From Aurifilum marmelostoma (Eukaryota; Ascomycota; Sordariomycetes; Diaporthales; Cryphonectriaceae): DNA of 64,000 bases. Below are positions 55,759 through 64,000 of the stretch, piece after piece. Position 1 is the first letter of the stretch. The number at the start of each line of letters is the position of its first letter. The notes below the pieces were generated by a model, which saw nothing but the letters and a program-made list of their open reading frames with translations, made no database searches and was not told where the DNA came from. Both the position numbers and the translations under genes were made by a program. Location: the NCBI GenBank assembly GCA_027559495.1, contig JAMXSV010000029.1, positions 186,001-250,000 of the forward strand, given 5' to 3'.

Positions 55759-56279
55759 TGTTGAATAACGTTCCCAAGGGTTCTTTGTTATTAAAGTAGA
55801 TAAAGTAGATAGGAATTAATAAACCTGCGTTTCCCGAACTTACGACCCAGCAGTGAACTACATCGTTTTATTGTTGCTTGTCCCTGTGCTTGTCAGTTCT
55901 GAAGGCTTTCCGCTCTAAGTCTAATAGTTGTCCCGAGATCGCAAAGACAAGCCACGTAAATAATAGTGAGCAGACTTACCCCGCTGGCTAAGTACCCAAA
56001 GACGAGATCTCACTTGCGGGGTCACAGGACATTGAGGCCGGTACATGCAGCTGTGATGCGGCTTTTGCCGTGAGGGTGGGTTGGAGATGACGATCCACTA
56101 GCAACAATGCCCTCACTCGGGAGAAACTTGACGCCGGGTGTGACAACCATACGAGCCTCTGCCGCCAGTGAATGTATAGCTGTGTAGCCAAATATCATCG
56201 TCTTGACCAGTCTTGACGCAATTCATCCATTGCAATCCTCTTGTTATAATTCTCGAGTGCATTCTGCACAAAGGTCAAA
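55759..56279. promoter_or_regulatory. Shared upstream region of divergent monooxygenase and vanillyl-alcohol oxidase genes
   Basis: 521 bp between the two start codons, with no open frame. A direct repeat, AAAGTAGATAAAGTAGATA, lies at 55793-55811. The position suggests a bidirectional promoter; specific factor sites cannot be assigned by eye. Confidence 0.45.
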
Positions 56280-58133
56280 ATGGTAGCCAGCAAAGAAGAG
56301 CAACTCACACCCCCTCCAACCCTTGAAGATGTATATTCTGGCAGCCCAGCGCGCTTGTCCAAAGAAGCCGACACGATCAAGAGCCTGCTACGTCAGGGTC
56401 GGTCCCTTCCTACCAAGCAGACACGGCGATCAAATTTCCGTCTCCCACCAGACGTCACATTAGAGACCTTTCAGGCCGCCGTGCAGGACCTCAAGGCACA
56501 GATCGGCCAGGATAATGTTGTGGTGAACGACGCAGAGCAGCTTGAAGACGGGTGGTACATTGAGTCCCCCAACACCCACGATGCATTTCACATCATCGGC
56601 CACGACGAGCTCGTCGCCAGCGCGCTTGTATACCCAGGCTCGACCGAGGAGGTCCAGATCGTCGTCCGATGGGCCAACAAGTACTCCATTCCCATCTACC
56701 CCATCTCGCTGGGCAGGAATCTCGGATACGGCGGCGCCGCACCACGAGTCCCTGGTGGTGTGGTAGTCGACCTTGGAAGACGGATGCACGCAATCCTCAA
56801 GCTCGATGCCGAGAACGCAAGCTGCGTCGTGGAGCCAGGGGTCACGTACTTCAAGCTGTACGAGGAGATCCAGAACCGCCAGCTGCCCTTGTGGATCGAC
56901 ACGCCTGACCTGGGCGGAGGCAGCGTCCTCGGTAACGCCATCGACAGAGGCGTCGGATACACACCTTATGGCGACCACTTTGCCAACCACTGCGGCATGG
57001 AGCTTGTCTTGCCCAACGGCGAGCTCCTGCGGACGGGGATGGGGGCGATGCCCGGGCCCGAGGGCGAGGATAACCCCACGTGGCAGTCATTTCAGCACGC
57101 GTACGGCCCTGCGGTTGAGGGCATATTCTCGCAGAGCAACTTTGGCATTGTGACCAAGATGGGGTTCCACCTGATGCCGCCGACAGGCCATCAGAGCTAC
57201 TGCCTGACGTTTCCCCGGGACGACGACTTTGAGAAGATTGTGGACATCATCCGCCCTTTGGCCCAACAGCGCATCCTGGGGAACATTCCACAGCTGCGAC
57301 ACGTCATACAGGAGCTGAACGTCACCGGAAGACCCAAGTCAGACTTCTGGTCCGGCGGCACAGGTGGTCCCATGCCTCGAGAAGACGTCGCCAGAGTATC
57401 CAAAGTCCTGCCGCTGGGAGAGTGCTCCTGGGTCTTCTACGGCACGCAGTACGGCACCCCGGAGTCCATCCAGACCCAGCTCGACCTCATCAAGCAGGCC
57501 TTCACCTCGCAGATCCCAGGCACCCGCTTCTTCCTGCCCGAGGACGTCCCCTCGTCGCACTACCTCCACTCCCGCGCCCTCGTCTGCTCTGGCGTGCCCG
57601 TCCTCACCGAGCTCAACTGGCTCAACTGGGTCCCCAACGGCGCCCACCTCTTCTTCTCGCCCATCGCTCCAACGCGCAGCAGAGATGCCAGGATCCTCCA
57701 CGACATCATCGCCTCCTTACACGCAAAATACGGCTTCGACCTGTTCCCCACACTCTGCGTCGCGGGCAGGGAGATGCACTACATTGCCAACATCGTATAC
57801 GACAGGGCAGACGCGCAGGAGAAAAAGCGCGCTGTGAGCTTGATGCGCGAGATGATTGCTGCATGTGCGGCTCAAGGGTTCGGGGAGTATCGCACGCATC
57901 TTTTGTTTGCCGACCAGATTGCAAGGACGTACGGGTGGGGAGGACAGGCGCTTCTGAGGCTGAATGAGACGATCAAGGATGCTCTAGATCCTAACGGGGT
58001 GTTGGCGCCTGGGAGGAATGGAATCTGGCCGAGGAGGTTTCGAGGGAAAGGGTGGGAGCTGGGTGTGGAGGATGTGGATATGGAGACGATTGGGCCGCGA
58101 GGAGGGGCGTCTGGCAATGGAGTTTCAAGCTAG
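56280..58133 (+). CDS. Vanillyl-alcohol oxidase-like FAD-linked oxidase
   Basis: Intronless, 617 residues. Closely follows the VAO (4-hydroxybenzyl-type) oxidase pattern: FAD-binding PCMH domain with PISLGRNLGYGGAAPRVPG near residue 145, DLGGGSVLGNAIDRGVGYTP then YGDHFANHCGMELVLPNGE near 215-245, and FSQSNFGIVTKMG near 285. The C-terminal cap contains LNWVPNGAHLFFSPIAP and the terminal LDPNGVLAPGRNGIWP. The His in NGAHLFFSP is my candidate for the covalent FAD attachment known in fungal VAO; this assignment is inference. The enzymes oxidise 4-hydroxylated benzyl alcohols, ethers or allylphenols to aldehydes or alcohols with H2O2 release, and no secretion signal is present, in line with peroxisomal or cytosolic location. 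The N-terminus is about 50 residues longer than in the Penicillium enzyme. Confidence 0.95.
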   Translation: MVASKEEQLTPPPTLEDVYSGSPARLSKEADTIKSLLRQGRSLPTKQTRRSNFRLPPDVTLETFQAAVQDLKAQIGQDNVVVNDAEQLEDGWYIESPNTHDAFHIIGHDELVASALVYPGSTEEVQIVVRWANKYSIPIYPISLGRNLGYGGAAPRVPGGVVVDLGRRMHAILKLDAENASCVVEPGVTYFKLYEEIQNRQLPLWIDTPDLGGGSVLGNAIDRGVGYTPYGDHFANHCGMELVLPNGELLRTGMGAMPGPEGEDNPTWQSFQHAYGPAVEGIFSQSNFGIVTKMGFHLMPPTGHQSYCLTFPRDDDFEKIVDIIRPLAQQRILGNIPQLRHVIQELNVTGRPKSDFWSGGTGGPMPREDVARVSKVLPLGECSWVFYGTQYGTPESIQTQLDLIKQAFTSQIPGTRFFLPEDVPSSHYLHSRALVCSGVPVLTELNWLNWVPNGAHLFFSPIAPTRSRDARILHDIIASLHAKYGFDLFPTLCVAGREMHYIANIVYDRADAQEKKRAVSLMREMIAACAAQGFGEYRTHLLFADQIARTYGWGGQALLRLNETIKDALDPNGVLAPGRNGIWPRRFRGKGWELGVEDVDMETIGPRGGASGNGVSS

Positions 58134-59263
58134 TGCATCTTAATGTGTAGGCTATCATTTGATCTCTTATAAAAGAGTCTTCTGGGCGGGCTATTTTGCC
58201 TCACAGTATCATATGTGTTGTTATCCGTCTAACAACACGGTAAGACTAGATGCATTCAGCCGTCTTGATCCTGGAGGACGTGCCTGACACGCCACTCCGG
58301 CTCATATAGATTCTGCAAGTCGTGTGTGGGGTGATGATGTTTGAAATACACATGCAATGCTCTCATGTCTCCTGCCAAACATTCTCAGGGATCTGGATCA
58401 TTGATTTGTGAAACGTTTTGAGATACTATGTTAGTCAATCAAAGCATAACCCCCCACGGGATGAGTAAGAGTTATCAAGCAGGAGGACTCTATCAACATA
58501 GGAGCCAGGGGCTACAATATATAAGCTATCAAAACGAGTTATTGCCCTTCTTTGCGTCTATCAATCAGTAGACAGAGTAAGCAAATCGAAACAGGAACAA
58601 TACCTCCAAATTATGATAAGAAATACTTCTGTTTCCCCTCCTCCTGCACTCCCCGCTTTGTAATGCCTTCCAGGCCCAGATTTCCATCTCGAGCACGGCG
58701 ACAATCACGCAATTTCTTCTCAGCAATGACAAAACGACACCCGGCACCTCCGACCCGATCCCAGCTGTGAATAGTGCGAATCTCGTCATTTTCCCCTCAC
58801 ATTGCCCACTGCTTTGACTGACCAAGAAGATCCGTTCAAAAGAGTGGACGATGGAGCATTATCGCGTGGGCTGCCATCCTTATTTGTCACCGGAGACGAG
58901 CGTTCGAAGCATTTGAACTATTTGTCTTCTGCCGTCACAGCTGCGCCCACGCCAGGCGTGGTGGTGATAAGAGGGCCTCAGCTCATCTGCAGGCAGCATG
59001 GCGACATCTTACCCATGTAGTGCGGACAGGGCTCGGATATCGCCATGGACTTACAGCAAACTATAGGAAAGGAGTTGTATGATAATTCGGTTAGAGGACA
59101 TAGTGCGTAGCCGAACAGTCTTTTTGCCTGCATGTTGATAAAATGCTCCATGGTCTCACAAAAAATAAATAGATCTGGCACTCTGGCCTGTATCCTTGTT
59201 GTTGAATCACCGTGTTGTCGACCGAAATTTACGTCCGAACCTCTCTTCAGAGCACATAAAATC
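58134..59263. other. Intergenic spacer
   Basis: Between the oxidase and the transporter, same direction. TATA-like sequence near 58516; no supportable gene. Confidence 0.55.
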
Positions 59264-60825
59264 ATGTCACAACTCGCCTCTGATGGAGGCGACGAGAAGT
59301 CGGCGCAGGTGCTCTCGGGGGAGGCAAGTGATATACAGTCGGACGCCAGTACTAGGAAGAGGTCTTGTTGGCATACTGTGCAGAGGTATATCTGGGACGA
59401 CCCTGATAAACCAGCCGATGAGAAGAAGTTTCTACTCAAGCTTGATATTTTCCTTCTAACCTATACGTGCCTCGGCTACTTTTGCAAGAATCTTGACCAA
59501 GGTACGTCTTATCAAACTCGTCTTGTCTCGCAGTGCTAACATTGTCGTGCGTAGCGAATATAAGCAATGCCTACGTCTCGGGCATGTCAGAAGCCATTAA
59601 CATGGGCGGCAACGAGTTGACCTATGCTAGCAATGTTTTCACAGCGGGCTATGTCATCAGCCAGATCCCCGCCGTCATTCTCGTCACCAAAGTCCGCCCC
59701 TCCTACATCATCTCGACCCTGGAGATCCTCTGGTCTGTGTGTACCTTCTGCTCCGCAGCAGTGACGAACGTGTCGCAGCTCTACGCTATCAGGTTCCTCG
59801 TCGGCCTGTGCGAGGGCGCCTTCTTCCCGACCATCATCTACCTCATCTCGAGCTGGTACACCCGAAGCGAGCGGGCCAAACGAGTGACGCTCTTCTACTC
59901 GACGGCGACTCTTGCGGGCATGTTCTCCGGATATCTCCAGGCGGGTGCATATGATGGTCTCGACGGCAGGCTGGGCCATGCAGGCTGGCAGTGGCTGTTC
60001 ATCGTCTGCGGCATCATCAGCCTCCCCGTCGGAGTTCTGGGCTACTTTTTCAACCCCGACTTCCCAGAGAACACTCGCGCCTTCTACCTCTCGAGACAAG
60101 AAGCAGCCTTTGCGCAGAAACGTCTTGTGGACGACGGATACAAACCACTGGGCGCATCGGCATGGAACAAGACAAAGATATTCCGCATTTTTGCCACATG
60201 GCAGTTCTGGGTCCTAGGCATCTCCTACTTTTTTGTCCAGTGCAGTTTCCCCGCACAGCAGCCCTTCTTTGCTCTTTATCTCAAGGACACTGGACATAGC
60301 GTCTACCAGCGCAACGTGTGGCCCGCCGGCCAATATGCTATTGGTGCCGTCACCCAGGTGGTGGCCGGTATCCTCTCCGACTCCCCGCTGCTCGCAGGCC
60401 GGAGGTGGCAGGCCATCACGGTCATGCAGGGCGGGACCATTTTTGCGACCATCGTTCTGGCTATCTGGAACGTGCCTATCGGGTTAAAATATTTCTGCTT
60501 CTATCTTTCCTTCACATCTGCCGGGGTTCCAGGGCTGTACTACTCATGGTTTCCCGACCTGATGCCGGACGATCATGAGATGAGAGGATTCATGACGGCA
60601 TTTTCGAATGTTTTCTCTTACATCAATCAGATCTGGTTTCAGGATGCGGTGTGGCGGACGTCGGAGGCGCCGCAGTTTAGACCTGCTTTCATTGCTTGCG
60701 CCATCTTCGGAGTGGTTTTGATCTTGACGGCTTTGTTGCTGCGGTGGCTGGAGCAGAGAGATACTCGGGTGAGAGCAAGGAGGGAGGGTATCTCTGGAGA
60801 GGTGGTACGGGATGGGGCGGTGTAA
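59264..60825 (+). CDS. MFS anion:cation symporter family transporter (ACS; Fen2/Liz1/TNA1-like)
   Basis: Exons 59264-59501 and 59555-60825 (phase 1, joined as NLDQANISNAYVSGM) give 502 residues. The start at 59264 was preferred because homology-like sequence begins shortly after it; an upstream in-frame start at 59132 adds an unconvincing 44 residues. Seen: KLDIFLLTYTCLGYF in TM1, LVGLCEGAFFPTIIYLISSWYTRSER in TM4 (split here by one reading), and SYINQIWFQDAVW near the end. This pattern is close to pantothenate/nicotinate/allantoate carriers of the ACS family, which import small carboxylates by H+ symport at the plasma membrane. Next to a monooxygenase and a VAO, uptake of an aromatic acid is a reasonable inference. 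Confidence 0.93.
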
Positions 60826-61246
60826 TCGTTTTGGAACCAGACATGGCTGAGCACAATGTCTACGGGAAATGAACAGGCCTTGGGTATTGAGTACTGGACT
60901 TGTTCCGGAGCCAAGCTGATTCCACCAAAGCAGGCCTGACAGTCACGTTTCAATCACTGCATACCAGACCAGACCAGTGAGGATGGGTTAATATTCATCG
61001 TGAATATCGCTCAGGATTAAATGGAACCATATTTGAAGCAAATGGGAAGCCTTTCGCAATGTGATAGTGAGCTTGCACCAAGATTTGCTCATATTTAAAA
61101 TCACGGAATGGGGATGGTCCCCTTCGTATCATAAAGTGAGACTATCGGGCATAATGACTGGATAGCCTTTCAATACCCATGTAGCCAAACATGTCATTGG
61201 CCCGAGTACTCAATCACCTCTTAAAAACACACCGTCATTCAGCTGC
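60826..61246. other. Convergent spacer
   Basis: 3' flanks of the transporter and the subtilase gene. No feature seen. Confidence 0.5.
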
Positions 61247-64000
61247 CTATACTGGCAGGACTGTGAAGTTGCTCGTATAAGTTGACCATCCTTGCGAGAG
61301 AGCTGGTTCACCAAAAGGCAACAAAGCTGCCAAGCGCATGCTGATAGATGAATGATCGCTTCTTGTTAGTAATAGCTCTGTGAAGGGGAATGCTCTCACA
61401 AGAAAATGAAGGGGGCTGACGGGTGTCGGGGAGGCTTACACATAATTGCCTGGTTCGATCTGGCTCCCGTTTGCAAGACCCCCGAACCACCAGTATTCCT
61501 CAGCTTCAACATCTACTGTCGATCGGGCCAGGTCTGTCAAAGGGAATGAAATGGTGGTGTTAGGATACAAAGAAGCATCATAAACGGTGACCTCTCCCGA
61601 GTACGCCCAGTACGTGACTGAGCCCACGTAGCCATTTTTCCCGACAACAGGTGGATATGTCCACTCCGACTCCGTCCAGTCTTGATCAAATATCTGAACA
61701 GCCAGTTCCGTCAGAACCTTCCCGCTTTATGGATAATACGGAGGACTTGATAAGTAGGAACAGGAGACTTACATCCCACCGGAGCTCTTCGGTACCCCAC
61801 TGTGTGCGGACATACAACTGAGGAAAGTCCTGTGAGGTCGTGGAAAGGTTGAACGTGAATCTGCAGGCACAGGTCAGCTACACGCGTCGAATTACAAATT
61901 GGAACGCAAAAGCCTTACGAAGACTTGTCACTGAGGTTGGTAGCGCTGAGCCCTGACACCACGTAGGGGTAGCCAACCTGCCACTGATCGGTGATAGTTT
62001 TTTCAAGGTTGTCAGCAATACCTGAGAATAATCAGTATAATTCGTAGGTTCCCAAGTTCCACATAAGGCATAGACATACCAAGGTATGGTACTGATAATG
62101 ATTCACCAAGACTTGAGTTGATCTGGATCTTGCCGCTGTACAACGGGAGATTGTCGAACCCTGTAGGATATGCAAACTCAAAGCTGCGAGAGATGTCAGC
62201 TTCTACGACAACATAACGGCCATGGAATCACGGTAGCCTCAAAAACGAAGGACTTCAACCTACGACACAGTACGAGTCTCCCCAGCCGCAAGAGTCGCAG
62301 CTGCTGGCAGCGAAACACTGGGCCTCATCTGAATCGGCACCAGCTCCTCAAAGTCAACCGGCCTCGGCGTGGTATCATCACTCGAGTCGGCAGGTAGCCA
62401 GGTCTCGAATCCGGCCGCGTCTTGGATACCATAAGTATACGTGACAATCTCCTCGGCAGCATTCGTAATCTCGACGGCGTGTGAGACGACGAAATTTTCC
62501 GTGTCGTTAAGGGCGAATTTGGAATATGATAGAGACGATGTGAAATCCAGCACTTTTGTCGCGTTGATGATTCCCGTGCCCACTTGGGCCGCGGGCGCGT
62601 ACATGCCGTAGTTGGTCAAGGTCTGTCCGTCAAAGTAAGGGAGAGAACCACCGCTCGAGATGATGCGCATCATGAGCTCGCTGGCGCTAAAGGCGGGATT
62701 GGTATTGCGGCCACCAAAGTAGCCAATGTACAGCGCCGCCACTCCCGCAATGTAAGGTGTCGCCATCGAGGTTCCACTGAGCACGGCGTAGGCGTTGGTC
62801 AGATATGTGCTAAGGATATCACCCCCGGGAGCAGCGATGTCCGGCTTGATGCTGAGATCGTACAGGGGGCCCCAGGATGTGTAGTAGTTGGGCAATCCGC
62901 CGGTGCCTACAGGGTTGGGCATGCCGACAAAGTAATTCGTTGAAGTGATGGTCGTGAAGTCTGCTATCACACTGCCACCGGCTTTGATAGTCTCGATGAT
63001 GGCGGCGCCACTGTCAGCGGAAATGACGCCCGTGAAGCCTCCAGTGGGAATGTAGCCTGGAATGTCAAGAGGGTCATCTCCGAGATACCATAGGGTGACA
63101 TGGCTGCCAGCGTCTTGAACGTTGGTCTGCTGGACAGTGCTGTCGCAATCTCCCACGTGGACCAGGGTGATTTTGCCTGTGAGATTCAGGTCGAGAGGCT
63201 CACACGCGTCAGTGGTTGAGTTTGTGTTTAAAGAAAGGGCATAGATGGGGAGTCCGGCTGTTTGCAGATCGTTAGTAAAGATGAGTATTGGACGATGCCC
63301 GATGAAATGCAAGAACAGAATAGGATCATATGAGCTTTGGAATGCTCATCCCACGTACTATATGTGTATGGGATCGGCTCAAACCCAGCATAGTAGCCGA
63401 CCGCGGCAGAAGTCGTCTGGTTGCTCAGGGTGAAGTTGGCAAGGAAGGCAATCTCAGCCGTCGTCTCTGCTTCGACCGAAGCCACGGCGAGCACATTTTG
63501 TCCAGACGACCCGTCTGAGGTGTAGTATGGCCCCTCTACGCCGCCATTACCGCCTGCCATGGTGACGATGACACCCTGCTCTGCAATCCTCGAGGCCACA
63601 ACCGCCCATGCATCGCTGGACCAGCCGCCGGCACCGCCCACGCTGCAGGTGATGATGTCGGCGCCTGCTTGATAAGCCATGAGAAAGGCTTCGATGAGTA
63701 TGTCCTCAGTCGTGGCGTCCAGGTCAGTAAAGACTTTGTACGATAGCAAAGTGGCTGAGGGAGCGACTCCGACAAAAATACCGTTGGGAGCTTGGCCAAC
63801 GGCAATGCCAGACACATGTGTTCCATGGCCAATTTCGTCCATAGGGTCGTCGTCTGGTTCAACCTCACAGCCTGCATCTGGCCAGCACCCGTCGCCCACG
63901 AGGTCGTATCCGCCCGCGACCTTGCAACCAGCTCCGAAGCAGCCTCCGAGCGCAGGGTGGGTGTACTGTGTGCCCGTGTCGACCACCGCAATCACTGCGC
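61247..64000 (-). CDS. Subtilisin-like serine protease with PA insert and C-terminal Fn3-like domain (5' partial)
   Basis: The N-terminus lies beyond the right window edge. Seven visible exons: 64000-63359, 63257-62264, 62183-62080, 62021-61919, 61860-61773, 61693-61440 and 61340-61247, all phases consistent; joins give TYTGLPIYA, TVSFEFAYP, PYLGIADN, DKSSFTFN, LRWDIFDQD and GNYVMRLAALLPFG. The catalytic triad is present: Asp in VVDTGTQYTHP, His in GHGTHVSGIA, Ser in GTSMATPYIAG. A PA-type insert (LTGKITLVHVGDCD) lies between His and Ser, and an Fn3-like (DUF1034-type) domain follows, as in the minor extracellular protease Vpr group of S8A enzymes. A secreted endopeptidase is expected. The seven-exon structure in the 3' third contrasts with the compact peptidase genes elsewhere in the window. 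Confidence 0.93.

Noticed and set aside
61452..61470. GGTTCGATCTGGCTC as a possible tRNA B box
   Set aside because: No matching stems around it; lies inside a coding exon of the subtilase.
1..64000. CRISPR array, bacterial operons, ribosome binding sites, riboswitches, 5S rRNA or snRNA genes
   Set aside because: The DNA is fungal nuclear; I looked for regularly spaced repeats, TPP-riboswitch cores and conserved RNA motifs and saw none.

Overview
The window looks like nuclear DNA of a filamentous ascomycete (Pezizomycotina, most likely a Sordariomycete). The evidence is short GT-AG introns of about 50-120 bp with CTAAC/TACTAAC-like branch points, G/C-ending codons, fungal gene families (S28 and M28 secreted peptidases, TRI11-like P450, vanillyl-alcohol oxidase, ACS-type MFS carriers, arylsulfotransferase-like protein) and one AT-rich, TpA-rich block resembling RIP-degraded repeat DNA. 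The species cannot be named from the sequence.

Left part (1-18 kb): a 5'-truncated ZNFX1/NFX1-type SF1 helicase with NF-X1 fingers and a C-terminal RZ-type zinc finger; a five-exon DHA1-like MFS transporter with a long acidic tail; a convergent S28 peptidase carrying two single-base frame slips; a multi-pass membrane protein of a common unnamed fungal family; and a TRI11-like cytochrome P450 with an in-frame stop and a splice-phase mismatch. From 18.0 to 27.2 kb lies a 9.2-kb divergent spacer with no supportable gene, full of homopolymers and microsatellites.

Middle part (27-44 kb): a hexose transporter; a 6-phosphogluconate-dehydrogenase-like NAD(P) oxidoreductase with two homopolymer frame slips and two poly-glycine stretches; an arylsulfotransferase-like secreted or membrane-anchored protein; tRNA-Thr(UGU) with a 9-nt intron; a FAD/NAD(P) flavoprotein; a zinc-independent medium-chain dehydrogenase; and a single-pass membrane protein.

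Right part (44-64 kb): an AT-rich relict block, a compact alkaline ceramidase, tRNA-Arg(ACG), a Ser/Thr-rich secreted protein, an M28 aminopeptidase, a small Cys-containing secreted protein, and a likely aromatic-catabolism group. That group has a salicylate-hydroxylase-like FAD monooxygenase divergent from a vanillyl-alcohol oxidase, followed by an ACS-family anion transporter. The window ends in a 5'-truncated subtilisin-like protease with a PA insert.

Two themes stand out. First, secreted hydrolases are frequent (S28, M28, S8). Second, single-base length differences in G/C homopolymers repeatedly break otherwise perfect reading frames, which points to assembly error at least as much as to gene decay. 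All gene models with introns were built by hand from splice signals and protein-family continuity.
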